Of a stretch of 64,000 nt of DNA, positions 19,935 through 31,400 are shown piece by piece. A model generated the notes under the pieces. That model was not told where the DNA came from. It did not search any database and saw only the letters and a list, made by a program, of their open reading frames with translations. Made by a program: the position numbers and the translations under genes. Source of the stretch: Colius striatus (Eukaryota > Chordata > Aves > Coliiformes > Coliidae); assembly GCF_028858725.1 (NCBI RefSeq), contig NC_084790.1, forward strand, positions 4,098,001 through 4,162,000, in the 5' to 3' direction. Numbering within the stretch: the stretch's first letter is position 1; each line of letters opens with the position of its first letter.

Positions 19935-21780
19935 CCCCCTACACACACACATACACACACCGGGTAGGGGGGCTGAGGCCTCGGTAATGAGCCCTTGGGG
20001 AGCCCCTGAGGGGGTTCAGCCAACTCGGGGAGGTGGGGGGAAGCTTAACCCCTTCCCTACCAAGGAGGGTGTCCCCTGAATGCAGTGGCCAGTTGGGATA
20101 GGATGAGGCTGGGAGCAGGTGACTCCATGTGAGTGCTCATCCCTTGTGCCTCAGTTTCCCCACAGAGCCACCAGTGGATGGGGGACACAGCCAGTCTCCT
20201 CTTGGATGGACAAAGGGGAAAATCCGCCTCAGCTGCCCTGTGCTACACGGGACAGGGACAATGCTCCAGCAGGAGCCCCGGGGAGACATGGCCAAGGGAT
20301 GTCCATGGAAACACAGGACCCCCAAAATGCCCCAACGTTCACATGCCAGGGATCTCCTGCCGCCACCAGCCACAACCCTGGTGACACTGGGGTGTGCCAG
20401 AAGAAGGGGACTGTGCCCTTGCCCGGTGCTGTGCCCTATGCCCCCGTCCTGCACCGGTTCTCGGTGGTTTTCCTGGTGGAAAATTCCAGCAAACCTGAAG
20501 TTTCCACTGGGAAAACGGGGGCTCAGCCCCCCCCCTGGACACCACATGTGCCGGGAACCACCCAGGCACCTGTCCCAGCCCCACTGAGGGGCACAGCTGG
20601 GGGGTCTCCATGCAGGGGGACAGCAAAGACAGCGAGGTGGCAGCTGTCCCCTTGTGAGGTGTCCTGCCAGGGGGCTGGGATGGCGTCAGGGGGAGTTGGG
20701 GCTGAGGAAGCCGCCTCTGAGGAAGGAGGAAGGGGGAGCCGGGAGCTGGCTCCGGCCCCCGGATCTCCCGGTGCTCCAACGGCTGCGGGTGGCCGTGGGC
20801 CAGCAGCCACTGCTCCAGCAAAATATTTACCCGAGTGGCACCGTGCCATGGACCAGCCTCCTGCCCGCCCGGCCCCGCGCGGCACAACGCCGCAAAACAC
20901 GGCGCAGCTCGGCTCTGAGCAGCAAAACACGGCAGAGCTCGGCTCTGCCTGGCAAAACCAGGCTCTGGGTAGACAAGCTTGGCCCTTGGCACGCTACAAG
21001 CCACACAGCAGTGCCCACCCTGGCTGATGACACCACGGGGCAGGGTACCAGCAGAGCCCCTGTGTCTGTGGAAGGGACTCAGGGCTGAGCTATTGGGGGG
21101 ACACAGAGTCCCTCATTGACTCCATGGCCAAGCTGGCCCCGTGCCACGGTGTCTGCATCAGGATGCCCGTGATGGGCTCTGAGCACCGTCCCTGTCCCTA
21201 TCCCGAGTTGTTATGGTAACAGGTTCTTGGGCTCCTTCCCGCTGCCATTTTTGTTCCCCTGCCTGTGAAGGCACTGTGTGAGGGGGTGGCCGGTCCCCCC
21301 TCCCCTCCCTGCGCTGCGGGAACGGCAGCACCCGCAGCCCCTTGGGATCGGCACGCGCCGCCCGCACTGGCACCCACGCAGCTGGGTGCAGGGGGTACCC
21401 GCACTGTGCTGGGAGGGGACGCCGTGCCCGAGCCCCCTCTGTGCCACGCAGCTCCAGGCCCATGTGTGCAGTGCATGGCCCCTGCTCCTTGCCAGGTCAG
21501 CTCCGTCCTGGCACTGCGGGCCTGCACTGGCACCCTCCGTGGCACGCAGGAGCAGGAGCGCTGGTGTTTGTGCCGTGGCCATGGCGTGCCGTGTCGTGCC
21601 GTGCCATGCCGTGCCTGTGCCGTTGTGGCGGGGGCTGCAGCTCCGCGCAGCAGCGAATTCTCCTGCAGAGAGAGTAAAAATAGCAGCAGGTTGAGGAAAG
21701 CAGCGCTCAGCTCTTCGCCCCCTGGCAGCGGGCACCGGCGAGGAGCAGCTGCCTTCGCCTGCCAGCGAGGCCAAGGGAGC
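19935..21780. other. Intergenic, GC-rich, no gene seen
   Basis: Single-copy GC-rich sequence upstream of PPP1R1B. There is a short A/C run with CACACACA (19,943-19,960) and repeats of GGCTCTG...GGCAAAAC (20,880-20,965). No conserved coding frame was recognised. Confidence 0.5.
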
Positions 21781-21794
21781 GAGCATGGAGGGAC

Positions 21795-22945
21795 CATGGG
21801 GTTGGAGGGGCAAGGTGCCATGGGGCTGGAGCATTGAGGTGGAGGGAGACAGCACTGGGGGACAGGGCATCATGAGGATGGGGTGTTGTTGGGATAGAGT
21901 GTGGTGGAGATGGGGCATTGCAGGGACAGGGTGCCATGGGAAGGGGCACCATAGGGATAGGGCATTGTGGGGACAGGGTGCCATGGGGACAGGGTGCCAT
22001 GGGGATGGCGCATTGTGGGGACAAGGTGCCATGGGGACAGGGTGCCATGGGGACAGGGTGCCATGGGGATGGCGCATTGTGGGGACAAGGTGCCATGGGG
22101 AGAAGGTGCCATGGGGACAGGGTGCTATGGGGATGGGGCATTGTGGGGACAGGGTGCCATGGGGACAGGGTGCTATGGGGTTGGGCCATTGTGGGGACAA
22201 GGTGCCATGGGGGGAACGTGCTATGGGGATGGGGCATTGTGGGGACAAGGTGCCACGGGGACAAGGTGCCATGGGGACAGGGTGCTATGGGGATGGCGCA
22301 TTGTGGGGACAAGGTGCTACGGGGACAGGGTGCCATGGGGACAGGGTGCTATGGGGATGGGGCATTGTGGGGACAAGGTGCCATGGGGACAGGGTGCCAT
22401 GGGGACAGGGTGCTATGGGGATGGGCCATTGTGGGGACAAGGTGCCATGGGGAGAAGGTGTTATGGGGATGGGGCATTGTGGGGACAAGGTGCCACGGGG
22501 ACAAGGTGCCATGGGGACAGGGTGCTATGGGGATGGGGCATTGTGGGGACAGGATGCCATGGGGATGGGGTGCCATGGGGATGGGGTGCCATGGGGAATA
22601 AGGTGCCATGGGGATGGGGTGCCATGGGGAATAAGGTGCCATGGGAATGGGATGCCATGGGGATGATACACCATGGAGATGGGGCATCATGGGGCTGGGA
22701 TGCCATGGGGATGAGGCATTGTGGGGACAGAGTACAGTGTGGACAAGGCATCATGGGGATAGGGTGCCAAGGGGACATGCTGTGGGAATGGGACATCATG
22801 GGGACAGAGAACCCCAGGGATGAAGCGTTTTGGGGACGGGGCACAATGAGGATGGAGCATCGTCGGGACAGGGGGACACCGAGGAGGGAGCACGGTGGAG
22901 ACAGGGTGCCATAGGGACAGGGCATCGTGGGGACGAGGCATGGCG
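21795..22945. repeat. ATG-rich minisatellite, 16-bp basic unit, about 1.15 kb
   Basis: Tandem copies of GGTGCCATGGGGACAG with variants GGTGCTATGGGGATGG and GGCATTGTGGGGACAA, in higher-order groups of about 3-6 units. The right end is more degenerate (22,560-22,945). It is open in several frames on both strands, as expected of a satellite, and not a gene. Confidence 0.92.
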
Positions 22946-24640
22946 GGGACAAGAGGACAGCGGGACGCCGATCGCCCGCTAACAAAGGTGGGGAGGCGGG
23001 GCCATGGAGGGGGCGGAGCTCGGCGGGGGTTGGGGGTGCTGTGGATACCGGGACCCCCCAGTGCCCCTCACTCTGGCTGTCCTCCTCCGGACGCCTGGAT
23101 CCCCTCCACGCCCCCCAACGATCCCTCGGGACTGTGCATCCCGAGCCCTCCCGCACCCCAGCACTCGGCTGTGGGTGTCTCCGCCAAGGTACCGGGTCCC
23201 GTGTCCCCCCACCTCAACCCGGAGCTGCAGCGGGGGCGGCCGATGCTCTCCCGGGAGCAGAGGAGGTGCGGGAGTGGGAACATGCGTGGGAACACGCGTG
23301 GGAGCCCGAGGGGGAGGAGGGAGGCAGGGGGATGGCGCTCCGAGACCTTAACCCCTTCCCTGCTGGGTGCACCCCCCATCCACAGACAAACCTGGGGTGC
23401 TGCAGAGGAGAAGGGAGAGTGACTGGGAGGCGGCCCCCTCCCCAAATAGGGCTGCATGGGGAGGGCTGGGGACTTGCCAGCCCACGGTGGCATCCCGACT
23501 GTCAGCGGCGTTGCTCTGGACAGCAATGCGGGGTGGTGCGTGGGGAGGGTGGCACCCGCTCTGTACTGTGTGGAAACTGAGGCACTGGCAGGACTGCGGG
23601 GGGCTGCAAGCACATGAGCTCATCACGGCAGGCGAGGCTGCAGCCCCACATTCCCAGCGCGAGGGGGCCACAACTCTCATATCCCTGAGGGCTCCAGTCC
23701 CAGGGAGAGGAAGGGACATGTGCCCATATCCCCAGTGGGACAGGGCGGGGGGCTCGGACCCCTCCCACCTCCGACAGGACAGGGATGCTGGTGCCCTGGC
23801 AGCATGAGGAGGGGCAGGGTGGGCATGGGGCTGTGTCCCCTCGCCAGCCCGGTGGTGCCCGTGGGTGCTGCGGCACGCTGCCAGCTGATACCATCCATCC
23901 TGGGCATGACACTGGCATGGCCGTGCCCGGTGCTGGCATGGCCAGGCTGGCACAGCCACGCTGGGGTTGGCACAGCTGTGCGGCAAGCGCAGGCCTGGGC
24001 ATGGGCTCAAGAGCTTGGCACAGGGTGGCCAGAGCCATCCCAGTTGGCAGCCACTGACAGCTGGCCTGCACCAAGCCTAGTGCCCACACCAGGCTGGGTG
24101 GGGAGTGGGGGCTGTCATCGAGGCTGGGGACACTGAGGGGTCCTGGGACATCGCCCCAACAGGGTGGGCATCCCATCTAATACCCATGGAGGAGGGGGGC
24201 TCCAGCTCGGGATGAGGGTCTTTGTGCTTGGGAGTGGGGGTGTGCACATGGGGTCTGCCTGTACCAGGGACGATGAAAACCTTGGTGGGGTGATACAGGT
24301 GGGGATGTAGGGTGGTGCAAGCCCAGAGGTTCTGAGGAGGGAGGAGACACAGCAGTGAGACCAGTGGAGGCAGCCAGGGGCAGGGAGGTGTCTTCTCTTC
24401 CTGGGGGGACATCAGTGATGGTTGTGCCTCAGTTTACTCACCTGTAGCACAGGCCATCCATGGCTCAAACCCCCTTCCTCAGGGACCTGTGACTCCAGGG
24501 ACCCAAAACCCCATCCCGGTTCCTCCATGGTGCCCTACTGGGGGGGCTGCCAGCCCTGTTCTGACCTCCCCCAATCACAGAGACCCTCCCTGGGAGGATG
24601 ACTGGCCACCAGCACAGCCCAGTTTGCTGCCTCCATTCCC
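22946..24640. other. Intergenic, GC-rich, no gene seen
   Basis: No protein similarity, LINE or structured repeat recognised. It is rich in TGGCA words near 23,900-24,010. Confidence 0.5.
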
Positions 24641-24644
24641 AGAA

Positions 24645-24720
24645 GAAAGAATAAAGTTAAAACATCTGTTAATTTATAAACCAATTTAACCATGACTGGT
24701 TAATAAATAGCTACCAGCTG
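24645..24720. promoter_or_regulatory. Small AT-rich island
   Basis: AAAACATCTGTTAATTTATA, CCAATTTAACC and GGTTAATAAATAGC form a short AT-rich patch in GC-rich intergenic DNA. Confidence 0.3.
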
Positions 24721-25044
24721 CCAGCCCCCGCCTGGGTGAGGGGCATGGGGGAGTGGGGATGCGCAGCTGGCTGGGCCCACCCACCCTCCCAGTGATCCCA
24801 CAGTGTCGTTGTCACTGGTCCCAGTGGGGGTGACAGTGGGGTCCCCAGGGGACACGGATGCCAGGAGAGTTGAGGTTTGATGGGGAGACCCCAGTGCTCA
24901 TGGGGAGGGTAGCACAGCCATGGCACCTGTCAATGGGGATGTGGAGGTGAGAGTGGGCAGGAGAGGTGGGGACATGGGGGGGCTGCCGTGATGGTGAGGG
25001 GGGATTGGGGGGTGCTGGTGTAGGGGGAACCAGGGTGCAGCGAG

Positions 25045-26415
25045 GCTCTGGGTTTGTATGTATGTGCCAGGGCTCTTTGTGTGTGTGTATGTGCCAGAGC
25101 TCTACATGTATGTGCCAGGGATCTGCAGATGTGTACATCACGTGTGCATGCACATGTGTAAGTGCATGTGTCTGTGTATGTATATATGTGCCATGGATGT
25201 GTGTGTATGTGCCAAGGCTCTGTGTGTCTGTATGCATGTGTGTGTGCCAGTGCTGTGCATGTGTGTGCCAGAGCTGTGCAGGTGTGTCCATCCATGTGTG
25301 CATGCAGGTGTGTAAGTGCATGTGTGTGTGTGTGCAGTAGTGTGTATTTGTGCCATGAATCCATGTATATATGCCAGGGCTTTATGTGTGTGTAGATATG
25401 CGTGTTTGTGCCAGGGCTTGCATGTATGTACATGTGTACCAGGGCTCTGTGTGTGTCTGTGTGCATGTATGTGCCAGAGCTGCACACATAGAATGTGTGT
25501 GTGTATGTGTGTGCCAGAGCTGTGCATGTGTGTGCATACACATGTCTGTATAGGTGTGTTTGTGTGTGTATACGTGCCATGGATGAATGTGCATGTGCCA
25601 GGGCTTTGCATGTGTGCATGTATGCATGTGGGTGCCAGGACTGATCATGTGCATGTGTACAGGAGTGTGTGTGTGTGTGTGTGTGAGGGATGTGCCTGTA
25701 TGTACGTGTGCCAGGGCTCTGTGTGTGTATGTGTCTCAACAGGAGTGTGTGTGCATGTATGTGTACACAGGAATGTGTGTGTGTAGATGTGCCAGGGCTC
25801 TCTGTGTGTCCATATGTGTGTGTGCACAGGAATGTGTGTGTGCATATGTGTGTGCATGTGCCAGGGCTCTGTGTATATGCATGGATGTGCCTGTGTGTGC
25901 AGACACGTGTGTCAGTGGGTTAATGGGAGTGTATGTGCACACCAGGAACACTCATGCATGTGCATGCAGAGGAGTCTGTGTGCACATGTGGATGTGCCAG
26001 GGATGTGAATGTCCATCCATATATGTGTGCATGTGTGTGTGTGTGTGCAACAGTGTATGTGCATGTGTGTGCCAGGGCTGTACACATGTGTACGTGGGAG
26101 TGTGTATGTGCATATGCCAGGGCTCTGCATGTGTGCAAGGCAGAGTGCATGTACTTTCATGGATGTGCACAGGAGTGTGTGTGTGCATGTACCAGGGCAC
26201 TGTGTGTGTGTGTATTTGTGTGCATGGGAGCGTATGTGTGCATATGCCAGGGCTCTGTGTGTGTGTGTGTGTGCCAGGCATGGGAATGTGTGTCCATCCA
26301 TATGAGTGTGTGTGTGTGTGTGCACAGCAGGGTGTGTGTCCTTGCATGGATGTGCCAGGGACGTGCATGTGTGTACAGGAGTGTGTGTGTATGTGCACAT
26401 GCCCAGGAGCATGCC
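25045..26415. repeat. TG-rich minisatellite/microsatellite, about 1.4 kb
   Basis: Interrupted (TG)n with recurring ATGTGCCAGGGCTCTGTGTG words, alternating purine-pyrimidine and so Z-DNA-prone. Cys/Val-rich frames on plus and His/Thr-rich frames on minus are artefacts. Confidence 0.92.
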
Positions 26416-26654
26416 AGATGTGTGTTCCCAACCCCTTTGTGAGTGCCCTCCCACAACAGGGCTTTTCTTGGGGTCCCTTCTTGCAGGTGCTGCTGTGGAA
26501 CATCCTCCTCCTCACCCAGCTGCGATGGATGCAGCCAGAGAGGGCCCTGGAGGGCAGGACTGGGTAGTAAGGACCCCACTCCCATCCCCCAGCCCCACTC
26601 CCACATCCCCTCTCCCCCTCTGTGGGGCCGGAGCCCCTTCCCGGCCGTGTGCCC

Positions 26655-26835
26655 CGACACATGTCGCAATAGTAATGTAATTTGTACGTTAACAATGGGC
26701 AGCTTGAGGTTTATATTTAATTACAACGTTTGCACCAACCTGAACTCACCCTTATTCATCAATAATGCATGGGTTTGTGTTTATCGCTGCTTAATTAATC
26801 TGCGCTTACGACAATTAAAGGCTCGTGAAATCCCC
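26655..26835. promoter_or_regulatory. Candidate conserved enhancer upstream of NEUROD2
   Basis: ACACATGTCGCAATAG, TATTTAATTACAACG, TTCATCAATAATGCATGGG, GCTTAATTAATCTGCGC and GACAATTAAAGG. Sharp AT-rich island directly after the TG minisatellite. Confidence 0.45.
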
Positions 26836-27189
26836 AAAGGTGTCGGTGAGGAGCGGCTGCGCGGGGCTGGCGCGGGGCTGGCACGGTCACGGTGCCAGCG
26901 TGGGCATGGTGCTGGCGTGGTCACAGGGGTGATGGTGGCCAGCAAGAGCTGGAGCAGCCACAAATTGTGGTGGCCTGGGTGTAGTCCCATCTTTGGGGCT
27001 CTATCCCTGCACCAGGAGGGGTCAGACCTCTCCCAGATCAGTGGTGAACACGGAGCACACTGTGTACCCACTCCATGCCTCAGTTTCCCCAGGGGGAGAC
27101 TGCTGAGGCTACTGTAGTCACCAGGCATGGAACCATTATGCCACTCCCATTCCTCCTCCCCACAGCCATTTTCTTCTCCAGTTCTGGGC

Positions 27190-27675
27190 CCCTCACTACA
27201 GAAACAGCACTGAGGGGCTGGAGTGTTTCCAGAGCTGGGAAGCAGAGCTGGGGAAGGGGCTGGAGCACAATTCTGATGGGGAGCAGCTGAGGCAATGGGG
27301 GTGTTCAGCCTGGAGAAGAGGAGCCTGAGGGGAGACAGGAGCACTCTCTGCAGCTCCCTGACAGGAGGTTGTAGTGAGGTGAAGATCAGTCTCTTCTCCC
27401 CAGTAACAAGTGATAGGACACAAGGAAACTGCCTCAGGTTGCCCCAGGGGAGGCTGAGATTGGAGCTGAGGCAGAACTGTGTCCCTGAGAGGGGTGTCAG
27501 CCCCTGTGCCAGGCTGCCCAGGGAGCTGGGGCAGTGCCCAGCCCTGGAGGGATCCCAAAGCCGTGGAGCTGAGCTGCTGAGGGCCGTGGGTCAGTGCTGG
27601 GCTGGGCAGGGTGAGGGCAGGGCTGGGACTGCAGCAGCTTCAAGGGCTTTTCCAACCATAATAATTCCGTTCTAC
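27190..27675 (+). mobile_element. CR1 LINE 3' fragment, best-preserved forward copy
   Basis: Reads CAGCCTGGAGAAGAGGAGCC, CTCTGCAGCTCCCTGACAGG, GGTGTCAGCCCCTGTGCCAG and ends CTTTTCCAACCATAATAATT, the CR1 3' terminus. It is the only clear transposon between PPP1R1B and NEUROD2. Confidence 0.85.
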
Positions 27676-27899
27676 CCTATTCCCTTTTCCCCCTTTCCCT
27701 CCCTATTTCCCTTTTCCCTCACCCCCTCCCAGACCCCAGGGCTGGGGGAGCTGGTGCCCCCCGAGCTGGGCAGTGTGGCCAGGCCGTGGCACGGCAGCTC
27801 TGTGCCTTTAAGCTGAAGCTGTCCCGGATCAGCCAGAGCTCCTATTAAAATTTTATGCGAAGTGTAAATGGGCCAGGTCTCCAGCTTCCCGCTCCCCTC

Positions 27900-28045
27900 C
27901 GAATGATTTATTACTCGCAAATACCACAGAACTAATTAGTATAGTAATTAATTAATACGAATTTGCATATTTGCATGTGCAATTAGTGCAGTGGAGTGAT
28001 TACTCTGAAAATGAGAAGTTGGGCTTGTCAGATGGTAGTGTGAAC
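27900..28045. promoter_or_regulatory. Candidate conserved enhancer upstream of NEUROD2
   Basis: GAATGATTTATTACTCG, ACTAATTAGTATAGTAATTA, ATTTGCATATTTGCATGTGC and GCAATTAGTGC. Dense TAATTA plus octamer-like ATTTGCAT words. Confidence 0.5.
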
Positions 28046-28242
28046 TGGAGTGGAAAAGCCTCGTGCAAATGAACCCGGGCGGCAGCGGCGGGCACGCGGC
28101 GGCACCGGCCCCACACCGTGCTGGGAGGGCACCAGGCCCCACAAGTAAGGGGGTTGGGGGGATTCTTTCCCCCCTCCCCCAAGGGACCCCCACATACTTG
28201 TAGCAAAAGGCCTGACCAGGCCCTAGGCCTCAGCCATGGGGG

Positions 28243-28292
28243 CTGCTCCATCCATCCCTCCATCCCTCCATCCATCCATCCATCCATCCCTC
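28243..28292. repeat. (CATC/CATCC)n microsatellite
   Basis: About 50 bp of CATCCATCC repeats immediately left of the X-box-like cluster. Confidence 0.9.
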
Positions 28293-28297
28293 GGCCA

Positions 28298-28403
28298 TCT
28301 CCATGGCGACTCGCTGTGCCAGGCGCATCGCCATGGCAACGGGCCGGGCCACGCAGCCTCGCCATGGCGACTGTCGTCAGCGGCGCCCTGTTGCCATGGA
28401 GAC
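28298..28403. promoter_or_regulatory. Cluster of four RFX X-box-like sites
   Basis: CTCCATGGCGAC (28,299-28,310), TCGCCATGGCAAC (28,328-28,340), TCGCCATGGCGAC (28,359-28,371) and GTTGCCATGGAGAC (28,390-28,403) all fit the imperfect palindrome GTTGCCATGGCAAC bound by RFX factors. Confidence 0.45.
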
Positions 28404-28409
28404 TCCCCC

Positions 28410-31400
28410 CCACCCACCCCAAATCCATTTCCTAACGGGTCTTCCCCAGCCCTTCCAATGGTTTTGGGTGTTGGGGTGGGGATACTCCTCCTCAGGATGA
28501 GGGTTCCCAAAGTCACCCAAGGTGGGGGTCCCCAGTGTCCCCAGGGATGGGACCTCCCCTCAGATCACCCTGAGATGGGAACTAGGGTCTCAAGGTGCCT
28601 GGTGCTGGGGGTCTCCCCAGCACGAGGCTGGCAAGGACAGCCAAGCCCTGCGACAGGATGACTCAGCCCTCGAGAGTCGGGGGCTCAGGTCTCTCACAGG
28701 TCAGACATCTGTCCCCTCCAGCCCCAAATCCAACCCTGTTGCCACCCTGTTCCCCTCTCACCTACCTGCCCTGCTGAGGACTGACACCACTCGGTGCATG
28801 TCTGGGAGAGCCACTAGCTGCCTCTCCCCAGCTTTGGGGACATCAGCGCTGAGAGGTACAGGCAAAAAAGGTCAGCATGGGGGTGATAGAAGAGAACCTG
28901 GCTGCAGGCAGACCTCATCATTCCCACACCCCACATCCTCCCCCACCAGACCCCACTGAACTGAGCCCAAGTGGCCGCCATCTGCTGCGGGAGGGCCGGG
29001 GGCTGGTGCCAGCAGCGCTCGTTCATCTGCACCGCGCCTGTGCTGATGGCACCGCCAGGCTGTATCCTGGCCCCCCGTGCGCCCCCTGACCCAGCTGGGG
29101 CAGACATGGAGGGGGATATTGTGACCACAGGAGGTTTCCTGTCCACTCCTGGGGCCTTGTGACATTCCAAGCCTGTGGCTGTGGTGTTATAGCCCACTGT
29201 AGCCTCACCAGAGCAGCCTTCTTACCTCACCAGCAGGAATGGCAGTCCCCTCCAGCCATGCATCCAGGGCTGGGGTCCTCCTGTCACACTGACTCCACTG
29301 TCCCTAAAAAGCATTTGGCCCCCACAGTGACTGTGGAATGATGAAGGAGCATGGGGAGGGGACACACATACAAGTCCCCTGGGACCACCCAGGGACCATC
29401 CATCCTCAGCTGCCCACGTGCCACCACAGCTCCAACAGTTTCCCACCAGTCAATTCCCAAGGCATCATTTTCTAATTAACAGTATGGGGCTTAAAATCCA
29501 CTTGTCAAGCCCCCACCCCACAAGCAGCAGCTGAAAGGGGGACATGGGCTGGGGGGCACAGGAAGAGTGTCCAGTTGCCCCACGGCCACGATGTGGACAG
29601 GGCAGGTGAAGCAGATACCCTGCAGAGATGGGGGTTTTGCTTGGCACTGGCACCTCAGTCTCGAGGCTGGCACAGCATCCTCCCATCCTCCAGCAAAAGA
29701 AGAGGGGCTTCAATAAAGCTCCTCCCATGCCCGCCCCTTTCCTCCGTCCCTCCGTGCCTCAGTTTCCCTCCACTGTCATCTTTCTACCCCCAGGCTCTCC
29801 AACCCACCCATGACCTCACATTCCTCATTGCACGGATCTTCAGCGACAAAGGGGTCAGGCACCCACATCCCCATCCCTGTCCCCCCGAGACCCCCCACCC
29901 TCAGATGGGGCCCTGCTCACCCGATGAGTCACCCCGGGAGATGCCCGGGGACGGGTCCCACAAGCAGACTCTGCCCCCGAGACCCTGCCCCACGGCCGCT
30001 CCATCCCCGCAGGCAATGTGGACGGTGCCAGGGACGGGCTGCGCTCCCGCTCCCGCTGCTCTCCTCCCCTCGGCTGACATTCCCGGCGGTGGCTCCGCCG
30101 CGCGTTAGCGCATCCATCTCTCCCCAGCCTTCACCTCCCAGAAATATTGCAGCGCGGAGCCAGCTCCATCTGGCAGCGCAGCCCCCGCCTCCCCCCGCCG
30201 CCGCTCGCGGGGAGACACCGCCGCCGGCTCCTCCGCACGGGCCCTGCGTGGCTCGGCCCCACAAAGGGGGCACGGGCACACCACCGACAAGGGGGAGGGG
30301 GGCAGCTCGGGTATCCCTGTCCCACGCCGGGGAGGGACGGTGCGGCCAGATCGAGGCAGGCGGCTGCGGTGCCCTGCACCGGCCCCACGCTGGGGATGCG
30401 GCAGCTGGCTGAGCTCTGGCAAACTCATCACACACGAGGCTCTCGGTGGCTTTCTCGGGCCCAGCTGGCTCCCAGCCGGGTCCCGGCACCATCCAGCACC
30501 CAGCTCTCATCCTCAGCTCTGCCAGTGCCAACCCACTTCTGTGCCCCTGTCATGTCCCTCCGGATGCCACGTGTCCCCTGGGCACCAACCTCTGTGATGC
30601 AGTGGCCACTGCTCCAGGCAGGGTCCTCATCCCCATCCACCTTGTCAGACAGAGGGGAAGGGGCATGGAGGATGGATTTTGGAGGAGGAAAGAGCTTCAA
30701 GCAGGAGTCAAACACTCTGTGGCACCCACCAGGCATCGAGACCCCAGGGGGCACAGCTGGCGTGGGCAGGGATTGGAGGTGACAATGCTGGGAAAACCGT
30801 TCCCTGCACACACCAGCAGGATGGGGCTGGGCCCAGCTCCCCCAGCCCAGACCTGCTGGAGCAGGAGGAATCTGCTGACCCATACCTGCACCTAAAGAAC
30901 CAGCAGCCAGCCGTGCTCCTGCTCCCCCTGCCCTCTCCCCTTGGCTGCGCTCAGTCCTGAATTCATACCCGTCTTGCTTCCTCCTACTGCCCAGGGCCAC
31001 CCTATTTCCTCTGGCGTCAGATCCTCCTCCTCCAGCCCCTGTGCTATGAACCTCCCAACCTCAAAGGTACCCAGAGACCAGGACAGGGCTGCCTCTGCCC
31101 TCTGCCATCACCAGCTGCGGTGAAGGGGATGGCACCAGGACTGGCACCAGCATCCTTCCTCCTGCCCTCATCACAGGCTGTGTCCCAGCACAGGTCGGCT
31201 ATACCCGGCCCTCCCCCCCCACCCCGGCCCCGCCCCGGCCCCGGCACAATGCAGCCGTTTGGGTTTTCATCTCCCTGCTCCCCTTTCATCTCGTCTCCCC
31301 GTTTCATGTCTCCACTTTCTTCTCCCTCCAAGCGCTGTGCATGCTGATGAGCCTCACGCCGGCGCCCACCCTCGCCACTCACCGGCTGCTAATTAGGCTG

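Noticed and set aside
21785-22914. Open frames of about 300 residues on both strands
   Set aside because: They are translations of a 16-bp minisatellite, open in several frames, with no family similarity.
25587-26567. 326-residue Cys/Val-rich open frame
   Set aside because: Artefact of TG-rich repeat; parallel His/Thr-rich frames are open on the other strand.
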